Assembly: GCF_000211835.1 (NCBI RefSeq)
Contig: NZ_AEGR01000054.1
Location: 1-46,265, forward strand
Source of the DNA: Hylemonella gracilis ATCC 19624
GTDB taxonomy: Bacteria > Pseudomonadota > Gammaproteobacteria > Burkholderiales > Burkholderiaceae_C
Reading direction: 5' to 3'
Length of the DNA: 46,265 nt
In this document: positions 29,154-37,589 of the stretch, piece after piece
Layout: each line of letters starts with the position of its first letter
Position numbering within the stretch: the stretch's first letter is position 1
Program-made: the position numbers and the translations under genes
The notes under the pieces: generated by a model
Databases searched by the model: none
The model's input: the letters and a program-made list of their open reading frames with translations, nothing else
What the model was told of the DNA's origin: nothing

Positions 29154-30329
29154 ATGCCCACCCAACGTCTGGGAATCATCATGCACGGCGTCACTGGACG
29201 CATGGGCATGAACCAGCACCTGATCCGCTCCATCTGCGCCATCCGAGCGCAGGGGGGCGTCACGCTCTCGAATGGCGACAAGGTCATGCCCGACCCGATC
29301 TTGATCGGACGCAACGCCGAAAAGATCGAGGCACTGGCCAAGGCGCACGGCATCGGGCGCTGGGGCACGGACCTGGACCAGGCGCTGGCCAGCCAGGAGG
29401 ACACGGTGTTCTTCGACGCGGGCACGACGCAGATGCGCCCGACACTCTTGGCCCGGGCGCTGCGCGCCGGCAAGCATGTCTATTGCGAAAAACCCATCGC
29501 CACGACGCTGGCCGAGGCGATGGACATCGCCAAGACCGCGCAGGAGGCCACGAAGAAGAGCGGGCTCAAGCACGGCGCGGTGCAAGACAAGCTCTTCCTG
29601 CCCGGCCTGCGCAAGCTGGACATGCTGCGCCGCGCCGATTTCTTCGGCCGCATGCTGTCGCTGCGCCTGGAGTTCGGCTACTGGGTGTTTGAAGGCGACT
29701 TGCAGCCCATCCAACGCCCGAGCTGGAACTACCGCGCCGAGGACGGCGGCGGCATGATCCTGGACATGATGTGCCACTGGCGCTACGTGCTGGACAACCT
29801 GTTCGGCCAAGTCAAGTCCATCAGCTGCCTGGGCGCCACCCACATCCCGCAGCGCTGGGACGAAGCCGGCAAGCCCTACACCTGCACGGCCGACGACGCA
29901 GCCTATGCCATCGCCGAGCTGATCGGCCACAAGGGCGAGCCCGTCGTCGCCCAGCTCAATATGTCCTGGGCCACGCGCGTCAACCGTGACGACCTGGTGA
30001 CCTTCCACGTCGACGGCACGCACGGCTCGGCCGTGGCCACGCTGACCGACTGCAAGGCCCAGAGCCGCGTCAACACGCCGCGCCCCGTCTGGAACCCGGA
30101 CGTGAAGCAGACCATGAACTTCACCGAGCAGTGGCAGGACGTGCCCGACACCCAGGTCTACGACAACGGCTTCAAGATCCAGTGGGAGCACTTCATCCGC
30201 CACGTGGTGGAAGACGCGCCTTACAGTTGGACACTGCCCGAAGGCGCCAAGGGCGTGCAGTTGGTGGAAGCCGCGCTGCAGAGCTGGAAGGAACGCCGCT
30301 TCGTCGACGTGCCGAGCTTGAAGTTCTGA
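29154..30329 (+). CDS. Gfo/Idh/MocA-family oxidoreductase
   Basis: 391 residues. N-terminal Rossmann fold with an unusual glycine loop, IMHGVTGRMGMN, that resembles the DapB type; the family's catalytic EKP motif is present in VYCEKPIATT (about residue 110). The C-terminal alpha/beta dimerisation domain contains DGGGMILDMMCHWRY. Members oxidise or reduce sugars, inositols or their derivatives with NAD(P). A start at ATG 29154 follows AGGAGA. The DUF993 gene begins 10 bp after its stop, so both are surely in one transcript. Confidence 0.9.
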   Translation: MPTQRLGIIMHGVTGRMGMNQHLIRSICAIRAQGGVTLSNGDKVMPDPILIGRNAEKIEALAKAHGIGRWGTDLDQALASQEDTVFFDAGTTQMRPTLLARALRAGKHVYCEKPIATTLAEAMDIAKTAQEATKKSGLKHGAVQDKLFLPGLRKLDMLRRADFFGRMLSLRLEFGYWVFEGDLQPIQRPSWNYRAEDGGGMILDMMCHWRYVLDNLFGQVKSISCLGATHIPQRWDEAGKPYTCTADDAAYAIAELIGHKGEPVVAQLNMSWATRVNRDDLVTFHVDGTHGSAVATLTDCKAQSRVNTPRPVWNPDVKQTMNFTEQWQDVPDTQVYDNGFKIQWEHFIRHVVEDAPYSWTLPEGAKGVQLVEAALQSWKERRFVDVPSLKF

Positions 30330-30339
30330 GGACCGCGTC

Positions 30340-31548
30340 ATGGCTCTGACCCTCAAGTTGCCGACCGCAACCGGCGCGCTCGACACCTACACAGTGCGCG
30401 GCACGGCACCGGCCAAGCCGGCCGCGGGCGTGAAGTTCAACCGCATCGCCTACTCCGCCGCACACGTCGTGGCCGACCCGCGCGCGGCCATCGACCCCTG
30501 GCTGCAATGCGCGGTGGACTGGGAGGCCACCATCGCCTACCGCCGTCGCCTATGGTCGCTGGGCCTGGGTGTGGCCGAAGCCATGGACACGGCCCAACGC
30601 GGCATGGGCCTGGACTGGCCCACCTCGCTGGAACTGATCCGTAGCTCGCTCGACGCGGCGCGTGATTTCGGCCCCAAGGCCCTGGTGGCCTCGGGCTGCG
30701 GCACCGACCACCTGGTGCTGGACGAGGTCCGGAGCGTGGACGACGTGATCCGTGGCTACGAGCAGCAGATGGAAGCCATCGAGAAGCTCGGCGGCAAGCT
30801 CATCGTCATGGCCAGCCGTGCGCTGGCCCGCGTCGCGAAAAGCCCCGCCGACTACGAGCGCGTCTACGACCGCATCCTGCGCCAAGCCCGACAGCCTGTC
30901 GTGCTGCACTGGCTGGGCGAGATGTTCGACCCGGCGCTGTCGGGTTACTGGGGCACGAAGGATTTGGACGCCGCCATGGACACGGCGCTGGGCATCATCG
31001 CCGCGCATCCGGACAAGGTGGACGGCATCAAGATATCCCTGCTCGACAAGGACAAGGAAATCGCCATGCGCCGTCGCCTGCCCACCACGGGTGGCCTGGA
31101 CGGCCAAGGCGTGCGCATGTACACGGGCGACGACTTCAACTACGCCGAGCTGATCGCCGGTGACGGTTTCGGCGCCGCGCGCGTGCACGGCCAGAGCGAC
31201 GCCTTGCTGGGCATCTTCGACGCCATCGCACCCGCCGCCAGCGCGGCGCTGGGCGAGCTGGCCCAAGGCAACACGGAGAAGTTCCACGCCATCCTCGGCC
31301 CCACGGTGCCGCTGTCGCGCCACATCTTCGCGGCGCCCACGCGCTTCTACAAGACCGGCGTGGTCTTCATGGCCTGGCTCAACGGCCATCAGTCGCACTT
31401 CACGATGGTAGGCGGCCAGCAGAGCACGCGTTCGCTCGCGCACTTCGCCGAGCTGTTCCGCTTGGCCGATGCCGCGAACCTGCTCGAACAGCCCGAGCTG
31501 GCCACGCGCCGCATGACGGCCCTGCTCGCCCTGCACGGTGTGGAGTGA
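30340..31548 (+). CDS. DUF993 protein, dihydrodipicolinate-synthase-like TIM-barrel lyase/aldolase
   Basis: 402 residues. The sequence fits DUF993, which is placed near the DapA/class I aldolase superfamily. A likely Schiff-base lysine is in VDGIKISLLDKDKE (about residue 230), and the C-terminus carries HQSHFTMVGGQQSTRS. The reaction is not known to me; the family relation suggests carbon-carbon bond cleavage of a keto-acid-type intermediate. Its Shine-Dalgarno (GAGGA) overlaps the stop of the preceding dehydrogenase gene, so the two steps are linked. Confidence 0.85.
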   Translation: MALTLKLPTATGALDTYTVRGTAPAKPAAGVKFNRIAYSAAHVVADPRAAIDPWLQCAVDWEATIAYRRRLWSLGLGVAEAMDTAQRGMGLDWPTSLELIRSSLDAARDFGPKALVASGCGTDHLVLDEVRSVDDVIRGYEQQMEAIEKLGGKLIVMASRALARVAKSPADYERVYDRILRQARQPVVLHWLGEMFDPALSGYWGTKDLDAAMDTALGIIAAHPDKVDGIKISLLDKDKEIAMRRRLPTTGGLDGQGVRMYTGDDFNYAELIAGDGFGAARVHGQSDALLGIFDAIAPAASAALGELAQGNTEKFHAILGPTVPLSRHIFAAPTRFYKTGVVFMAWLNGHQSHFTMVGGQQSTRSLAHFAELFRLADAANLLEQPELATRRMTALLALHGVE

Positions 31549-31552
31549 CGTG

Positions 31553-32569
31553 ATGCGCAAGATCGACAGCTACGCCCACATCCTGCCGCGCAGGTACTTC
31601 GAGCGCATGGCGGAGCTGGCCAAGGATAAGGGCGCCATCAAGCGCTGGCTGACCATCCCGGTCCTCTACGACCTGGACGCACGGCTCAAGATGATGGAGT
31701 CCTTCCCCGACTATCAGCAAATCCTGACACTCTCCAATCCGCCGATCGAGATGATCGCGGGGCCCGACGTGTCGCCCGCGCTGGCTCGCCTGGCCAACGA
31801 AGAGATGGCTGCCATACGCGACCAGCACCCCGACAAGTTCCCGGCTTTCGTGGCGTCGCTTCCCATGAACAATCCCGCGGCCTGCCTGGAAGAGATGGAC
31901 TACGCCATCAGCACCCTCGGCGCCCGAGGCATCCAGGTCTTCACCAACGTCAACGGCCGCCCGCTTGATGAGCCCGATTTCTGGCCGATCTTCGATGCAG
32001 CGGTCAAGACCTATGACGTCCCAGTATGGATGCACCCGGCCCGGGGCGCAAATATGACGGACTACGCGTCGGAGAAGAAATCGAAGTTCGAGATCTGGTG
32101 GACCTTCGGCTGGCCTTATGAGACCAGCGCGGCCATGACCCGCATGGTGTTCTCGGGTTTCTTCGACAAGCTGCCCAATCTGCGTGTCATCACCCACCAC
32201 ATGGGCGCCATGATCCCCTTCTTCGACGGGCGTGTCGGCCCCGGCCTGGACCAGTTCGGCAGCCGCACCTCGGACGAGGACTACGAAGGCTTGCTCAAGA
32301 GCATGCCCAAGCGACCCATCGACTACTTCCGCATGTTCTATGCCGACACGGCCCTGGCCGGTGGACGCTCGGGCCTGCGTTGTGGGCTGGATTTCTTCGG
32401 TGCCAAACAGGTGCTGTTCGCGTCGGACTGCCCCTTCGACCCCGAGGGAGGACCCATGTTCATCCGAACGATTCCGGAAGCCATCGACTCACTCAATCTT
32501 CCTGAGGAAGATCGCGAAGGCATCTATTTCCGCAATGCCTTGAGGCTTTTGAAGATGCCCTGCTGCTGA
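31553..32569 (+). CDS. Amidohydrolase-2-family metalloenzyme (ACMSD-like), atypical first metal motif
   Basis: 338 residues. Amidohydrolase-2 fold: N-terminal MRKIDSYAHILP, WMHP near residue 163, THHMG near 210 and FASDCPFDP near 286 supply the usual His, His and Asp ligands. The first ligand motif, normally HxH (as in ACMSD), reads YAH here, so one metal ligand is replaced by Tyr. The superfamily contains decarboxylases and hydrolases of unsaturated or aromatic acids. ATG 31553 is 4 bases after the DUF993 stop. The two Cys at the very end (MPCC) are odd but I have no explanation. Confidence 0.85.
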   Translation: MRKIDSYAHILPRRYFERMAELAKDKGAIKRWLTIPVLYDLDARLKMMESFPDYQQILTLSNPPIEMIAGPDVSPALARLANEEMAAIRDQHPDKFPAFVASLPMNNPAACLEEMDYAISTLGARGIQVFTNVNGRPLDEPDFWPIFDAAVKTYDVPVWMHPARGANMTDYASEKKSKFEIWWTFGWPYETSAAMTRMVFSGFFDKLPNLRVITHHMGAMIPFFDGRVGPGLDQFGSRTSDEDYEGLLKSMPKRPIDYFRMFYADTALAGGRSGLRCGLDFFGAKQVLFASDCPFDPEGGPMFIRTIPEAIDSLNLPEEDREGIYFRNALRLLKMPCC

Positions 32570-32595
32570 TCAGAACAAACACCCGAGGAGACAAC

Positions 32596-33561
32596 ATGGA
32601 CCAGTGGATTCGATTACTGACGGTCACCCTGCTTGCGCTGTCGAGCATCGCGGCGCATGCGCAAAGTTATCCGGACCGGCCTGTCCGTATCGTCGTGCCT
32701 TACGTGCCGGGAGGAACCGTGGACCTCGTGGCACGGGTGCTGGCGCAGCGACTGAGCGAACAGATGGGGCAACCCTTTGTGGTTGAAAATCGTGCGGGCG
32801 CCAGCGGTTCGATCGGCAGCGATGCTGTGGCCAAGGCTACCGCCGATGGCTACACCCTGCTGGTGCAGTCGCCCACTCTGATCGCCCACCCCTTGATGGT
32901 CAAGAAAGTGCCTTATGACGTGATCAAGGACTTCACCCCGATCTCGCTTCTGGGCTCCGTCCCCATGGTCGTGGCAGCGTACCCTGGTGTTCCGGCCGAC
33001 AACCTGAAGCAGTTCCTGGACCTGGCACGCACGAAACCGAAAGAAATCAGCTTCGGCACCTCTGCTATCGGATCTCCTATGCACGTGGCCCAGGAAGCCA
33101 TCAAGCACGGCGCCAAGCTGGACATCCCCATCATCGCCTACCGTGGCACTGGTGCAGCTCTCAACGATGTGCTCGGCGGACAGGTCAGCGCCATCATCGA
33201 CGCCATTCCTTCCTCGGCAGCCCACATCAACAGCGGAAAACTCAAGGCACTCGCTGTCACGACCAAGACGCGCATCCCCAGCCTGCCGAACGTGCCTACC
33301 GTCGCAGAGTCCGGTTTCCCCGGCTTCGAGCTGGTGTCCTGGTACGGGCTCTGGGGCCCGGGCAAGCTGCCTGAGGCCATCACGAAACGCCTGGCCGAAG
33401 AGACGGCAAGGGCCATGCGATCACCCCTGGTCGCGGAACGACTCGGGGCGCAGGCCTTTATCCCCTCGGGCGCCGGCCCGACCGAATTCTCCAACTACAT
33501 CACGAAAGAGATCGCTGTCTATGCACGCATTGTTCGTGACGCCAACATCCAGATCGATTAA
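32596..33561 (+). CDS. Bug/TctC-family solute-binding protein (2)
   Basis: 321 residues. Signal peptide (about 1-22, ending AHA/QS), then YPDRPVRIVVPYVPGGTVDL and NRAGASGSIG and DGYTLLVQSP as in the family. GAGGAGA precedes the start by five bases. It follows the amidohydrolase by 26 bp. The DNA around it and the preceding gene uses somewhat more A/T than the first genes of the block, which may mean separate acquisition; that is only an impression. Confidence 0.93.
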   Translation: MDQWIRLLTVTLLALSSIAAHAQSYPDRPVRIVVPYVPGGTVDLVARVLAQRLSEQMGQPFVVENRAGASGSIGSDAVAKATADGYTLLVQSPTLIAHPLMVKKVPYDVIKDFTPISLLGSVPMVVAAYPGVPADNLKQFLDLARTKPKEISFGTSAIGSPMHVAQEAIKHGAKLDIPIIAYRGTGAALNDVLGGQVSAIIDAIPSSAAHINSGKLKALAVTTKTRIPSLPNVPTVAESGFPGFELVSWYGLWGPGKLPEAITKRLAEETARAMRSPLVAERLGAQAFIPSGAGPTEFSNYITKEIAVYARIVRDANIQID

Positions 33562-33632
33562 GAGACAGCAATCCAGGTTTCACGTCAACGAAACATGCTC
33601 ACAGGCGCAAGCCCACTAAACATGGAGACATC

Positions 33633-34598
33633 ATGAACCACAGCTTCCTGAAAATTGCCATCGCCTTAATGCTGGCTTTCTGTGGCGCCGCCACCTACGC
33701 CCAGTCCGCCTACCCCAACCGCCCGGTCAAGGTCATCATCCCCTTTCCACCCGGGGGCACGCTGGACGCGGTGGGCCGCCAGCTGGCTCAGAAACTCTCG
33801 GACCAGCTGGGGCAACCCTTCGTGGTCGAGAACCGCCCCGGCGGTAACGGCACCATCGGGGGCGCGGTCGTGGCGCAAGCCCAGGCAGATGGCTACACCC
33901 TGCTGTTCAATGCCTCCACCTTCACCACGGCGCCCATGACCATGAAGTCTGTGCCGTATGGCGTGGTGAAGGATTTCACCCCCATCGCCCTGGTCGCCAA
34001 GGCCCCCTTGTCGATCGCCATCAACAAGAATCTGCCGATCACCGACGTCAAGTCGCTGCTCGCGCATGCCAAGGCCAACCCCGGCAAGATGACCTTCGCC
34101 GTGGGATCCATCGGCTCGGCGGGCCACTTGTCCACCGAATTGCTCAAGCGCGCCGGCGGCATCGACTACACCGTGGTTCCCTACAAGGGCACGGCACCCG
34201 CGTTTCAGGATCTGATCGGCGGTCAAATTGATGGCTTCATTGACCCGATCCTGGGCTCGCTCCAGTACCACAAGAATGGTCTGCTGCGCGTGGTCGCCAC
34301 CACCGGCGACAAGCGCACGCCCAATCTGCCTGACGTGCCCACCGTGTCCGAGACCCTTCCCGGCTACGAGTTCTACAGCTGGTATGGCCTGTGGGGCCCC
34401 GCCAAGCTGTCGGCTGACATCACGCAGAAGCTGAACGTCGAAACCAACAAGGCCTTGGAATCAGATTTGCGCGACAAGCTGATGCAACAAGGGCTGGTAT
34501 TGACGCCTGGCACGCCGGAAGACTTCGCGAAGTTCCAGAACGCCGACATGGTGCGTTCGCAGAAGATCATCACGGATGGCAACATCCGTCTTGAATAA
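33633..34598 (+). CDS. Bug/TctC-family solute-binding protein (3)
   Basis: 321 residues. Signal peptide (about 1-23, ending TYA/QS), YPNRPVKVIIPFPPGGTLDA, NRPGGNGTIGG and DGYTLLFNAS. GGAG precedes ATG 33633. The third Bug gene of the block; it differs clearly in sequence from the second, so it is not a recent duplicate. The ligand is unknown. Confidence 0.93.
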   Translation: MNHSFLKIAIALMLAFCGAATYAQSAYPNRPVKVIIPFPPGGTLDAVGRQLAQKLSDQLGQPFVVENRPGGNGTIGGAVVAQAQADGYTLLFNASTFTTAPMTMKSVPYGVVKDFTPIALVAKAPLSIAINKNLPITDVKSLLAHAKANPGKMTFAVGSIGSAGHLSTELLKRAGGIDYTVVPYKGTAPAFQDLIGGQIDGFIDPILGSLQYHKNGLLRVVATTGDKRTPNLPDVPTVSETLPGYEFYSWYGLWGPAKLSADITQKLNVETNKALESDLRDKLMQQGLVLTPGTPEDFAKFQNADMVRSQKIITDGNIRLE

Positions 34599-34609
34599 GA
34601 TCGCGCCGC

Positions 34610-35311
34610 ATGAGCCTCTCGCAGCATCCGCGCGCACTTGTCACGGGCAGCAGCTCGGGCATCGGACAGGCCATCGCGCAAGCCTTGCTTGACCAAGGCT
34701 GGCAGGTCGCGGGACTGGACTTGGTCCCCCCCGAGTGGGCGCATGCGGCGTTCTCTCCACATCAAGTTGATCTGCGCGATCCGGCCGCTACGGCCCGCGC
34801 CGTGCAGGCTGCCGGGCCAGTGCAGGCACTGGTGCATGCAGCAGGCGTCTTGCGCGTGGGTCGGCTGGGCTCGCTGACGCAAGAGGATTCCATGCTGATG
34901 TGGCAGCTCCATGTGGACGCGGCGACCCGCTTGGCCAACTTGGTCATCCCGGCCATGACGCAAGCGGGCCTGGGACGCGTGGTGCTGATCGGCAGCCGCG
35001 TCTCGGGCGGCATGCCTGGCCGCAGTCAGTACGCGGCCACCAAGGCAGCGCTGGTCGCCTTGGCCCGCAGTTGGGCCGCGGAAACTGCCGCGCAGGGCGT
35101 GACGGTCAACGTCATCGCGCCGGCCGCGACACAGACTGCGATGCTGACCGACCCCGCGCGCGCTGGCGCCACCCCCAAGCTCCCTCCCCTCGGGCGGCTG
35201 ATCCGACCTGCCGAGATCGCGGCCCTCGCCTGCTTTCTGCTTTCCACCGACGCGGCGGCCATCACGGGCCAAGAGATCCAGATCTGTGGTGGCGCCTCCC
35301 TCGCGATGTGA
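34610..35311 (+). CDS. Short-chain dehydrogenase/reductase (SDR)
   Basis: 233 residues, classical SDR size. The cofactor loop is TGSSSGIGQAIAQ (residues ~11-23), followed by VHAAGVL in place of NNAG, the catalytic Ser in IGSRVSGG and the YxxxK motif in YAATKAAL; the C-terminus reads ITGQEIQICGGASL. Asp in GLDLVPP suggests NAD preference. It starts 11 bp after the third Bug gene and ends 5 bp before the next dehydrogenase. Confidence 0.92.
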   Translation: MSLSQHPRALVTGSSSGIGQAIAQALLDQGWQVAGLDLVPPEWAHAAFSPHQVDLRDPAATARAVQAAGPVQALVHAAGVLRVGRLGSLTQEDSMLMWQLHVDAATRLANLVIPAMTQAGLGRVVLIGSRVSGGMPGRSQYAATKAALVALARSWAAETAAQGVTVNVIAPAATQTAMLTDPARAGATPKLPPLGRLIRPAEIAALACFLLSTDAAAITGQEIQICGGASLAM

Positions 35312-35316
35312 GCGCC

Positions 35317-36198
35317 ATGACACACGCACAGAACACCATCGGCATCGTCGGACTCGGCTTGGTGGGCTCCGCCTTGGCCCAGCGCTTCCTGTCCGCAGGA
35401 TGGCACGTCACCGGGTTTGACCTGAGCGAGCAAGCCCGGGAGGATCTGAGCGCCCTGGGTGGACAAGCCGCCTCCACCGTGGCAGCCGTGGCCGAGGCCG
35501 CGAGCTGCGTGGTGCTGGCCGTCTTCAACACCGACGATGTGCTCAGCGTGGTGGAAGGTGCGCAGGGTCTGCTCAGCGTTCCGGGCGTGCGGCACATCAT
35601 CGACTGCTCCACCGGCGAGCCGCAGGCACTGGAAGCCCTGGCCTCGCGGTTGCGCGGGCGCGGCGTTGGTTTCATTGAAGCTCCTTTGTCTGGCTCCAGT
35701 CAGCAGATTGCCGCGGGCACGGCCACCCTGTTGCTGGGTGGCGAGTCCGAGGCCATCATGCAATGCGCTCCCGTGCTCAGCGCGATGTCGGAACACCAAG
35801 TGCATGTGGGCAGCGCCGGCATGGGCGCACGTGCGAAGCTCGCCACCAATCTGGTCTTGGGCCTGAACCGCGCGGTGCTGGCCGAAGGCATGGTGTTCGC
35901 CGAGCAGCTGGGCATCACCCCCGAGAAATTCCTGGCGCTGGTACTTGCCAGCCCGGCCACGTCTGGCGCGGCACAGGCCAAGGGCCGGATGATGGTGTCG
36001 GGAGACTTCACCCCCCAATCCCGCATCCGGCAGCACCTCAAGGACGTGGACCTCATGCTGGCCCAAGCCGCCGCCCTTGGGCAAAAGCTGCCCCTCTCGG
36101 AAACCCACGCTGCGCTCATGCGAGCGGCCATCGCCGCTGGCGACGGAGAACTCGACAACGCCGCCATCGTCCGCGAACTGCGTCGCCAGAAAACCTGA
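35317..36198 (+). CDS. 3-hydroxyisobutyrate-dehydrogenase-like NAD(P)-dependent beta-hydroxyacid dehydrogenase
   Basis: 293 residues, normal for the family. Rossmann motif GIVGLGLVGSALA at the N-terminus, DCSTGEP, then the substrate-binding signature EAPLSGSSQQIAAGTATLL and the catalytic Lys in GARAKLATNLVLG. Such enzymes oxidise beta-hydroxyacids (3-hydroxyisobutyrate, tartronate semialdehyde, sulfolactaldehyde types). The 5-bp gap to the SDR gene indicates translational coupling and probably successive or parallel oxidation steps. Confidence 0.92.
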   Translation: MTHAQNTIGIVGLGLVGSALAQRFLSAGWHVTGFDLSEQAREDLSALGGQAASTVAAVAEAASCVVLAVFNTDDVLSVVEGAQGLLSVPGVRHIIDCSTGEPQALEALASRLRGRGVGFIEAPLSGSSQQIAAGTATLLLGGESEAIMQCAPVLSAMSEHQVHVGSAGMGARAKLATNLVLGLNRAVLAEGMVFAEQLGITPEKFLALVLASPATSGAAQAKGRMMVSGDFTPQSRIRQHLKDVDLMLAQAAALGQKLPLSETHAALMRAAIAAGDGELDNAAIVRELRRQKT

Positions 36199-36299
36199 GT
36201 CTCCTTCATCGCCCGTTGATCTGCCCGATGGGCCGCCCCGCGTGGGCTCGCCCTTCAAGCGCACCCTGGCCTCCATCACCCCAACACCATCCCATCACC

Positions 36300-37223
36300 A
36301 TGCGCGACTTCTCCACGGACCACCACTGGCTCTCGATCAACACCGCCACGCTGCGCCGTCAGAGCGGCCAGGAAGTTGCACTCGACCTCATCATGGACCA
36401 ATGCGCCGCGCGTGGCGTGCGAGCCATCAGCCCTTGGCGCGATCAAGTGGCCGCGGTGGGCATCGACAAGGTGGCGCGTCAGCTGAAGGCGCTGGACATC
36501 GAACTCTCAGGGTACTGCCGGGGTGGCTTTTATCCCGCCGCCGACGCCGCGGGCCTGCGCGCCGCGCTGGACGACAACCGCCGCGCCATCGACGAAGCCA
36601 AGACCCTGAACGCGCCTTGCCTGGTGCTGGTGGTCGGTGCCTTGCCGGGCGCCTTGCAAGGCAAGCCCGCCTACAAAGACATCACCCGCGCGCGCGGCGA
36701 GGTGCGCGACGGCATCGCGGTCTCGCTGGAGTACGCGCGCTCGGTCGGCATGCCGCTGGCCATTGAGCCTCTGCACCCCATGCAAGCCGCCGAGCGCGCT
36801 TGCATCAACACACTGGAACAGGCGCTGGACCTCTGCGACGAACTGGACCCGCTGCCGACCGGCGAGTACGGCCAAGGGCAGCTTGCCGGTGCACCGGCCT
36901 CCTTGGGCGTCGCGCTCGATGTCTATCACTGTTGGTGGGACCCGAAGCTGCAGCAACAGATCGTGCGTGCGGGCCAGGGTTCGGCCTCCCGCCTGCTGGC
37001 CTACCATGTGTGCGACTGGCTCGCGCCCACGCGCGACCTGCTGAATGACCGGGGCATGATGGGCGATGGCGTGGTCGAGCTGCGCAAGCTGCGCGGCTGG
37101 GTCGAAGATGCTGGGTACGCCGGCTACAGCGAGGTCGAGATTTTTTCGACGCTGGACTGGTGGCAGCGCTCCGGCGAGGACACCTTGGCCACCTGCATTG
37201 AGCGCCACCGCAGCGTGGTCTGA
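36300..37223 (+). CDS. Sugar-phosphate-isomerase/epimerase-like TIM barrel
   Basis: 307 residues of the xylose-isomerase-like (AP endonuclease 2) fold. Expected metal ligands are visible: Glu in LAIEPLHPMQ, Asp and His in VALDVYHCWWDP, His in AYHVCDW and Glu in SEVEIFSTLDWW. Members isomerise or epimerise sugars, inososes or keto-acids. It follows the preceding gene after 101 bp and is probably the last enzyme of the block. ATG 36300 begins MRDFSTDHHWLSINT, a natural start for the group. Confidence 0.88.
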   Translation: MRDFSTDHHWLSINTATLRRQSGQEVALDLIMDQCAARGVRAISPWRDQVAAVGIDKVARQLKALDIELSGYCRGGFYPAADAAGLRAALDDNRRAIDEAKTLNAPCLVLVVGALPGALQGKPAYKDITRARGEVRDGIAVSLEYARSVGMPLAIEPLHPMQAAERACINTLEQALDLCDELDPLPTGEYGQGQLAGAPASLGVALDVYHCWWDPKLQQQIVRAGQGSASRLLAYHVCDWLAPTRDLLNDRGMMGDGVVELRKLRGWVEDAGYAGYSEVEIFSTLDWWQRSGEDTLATCIERHRSVV

Positions 37224-37359
37224 AGGCGCATCCGGCTCTGCTCCGCGCGGATAGGCGCCGCTGTCGCGCCGAAGGTGGTGGGCCGAGGATGCAACGACAG
37301 ATCCGAATGAAATCCGCTCAGGGAAGCGCTACAGTGTGGCCTCTTCCTGAACATCCACC

Positions 37360-37587
37360 ATGGCAAAACAGAGCGAATGGCCCGGCAAGATGCTGGCCGT
37401 GATCAAGACCGGCAACGTGGCGGCGGCTGTCGCACAGATCAAGGTCGCGCCGACCGTGAAAGACCTGCGCCAGTTGCAGTCCGACATGGACAAAGCCGGG
37501 CTGCGAGGCCGCTGGCGTGAACTCGACCTGGCCATCGAGGAAAACATGGCGCTGCTTGCCGCGCCCCGCCTGCACCGTTCTCCCTGA
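37360..37587 (+). CDS. Hypothetical 75-aa protein
   Basis: Not recognised. The sequence is Lys/Ala-rich and amphipathic (MAKQSEWPGKMLAVIKTGN ... LDLAIEENMALLAAPR), soluble, no signal. It lies 136 bp after the isomerase-like gene and only two bases separate its stop from the facing stop of the next Bug gene. A real small gene is likely given its codon use, but not certain. Confidence 0.55.
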   Translation: MAKQSEWPGKMLAVIKTGNVAAAVAQIKVAPTVKDLRQLQSDMDKAGLRGRWRELDLAIEENMALLAAPRLHRSP

Positions 37588-37589
37588 GT

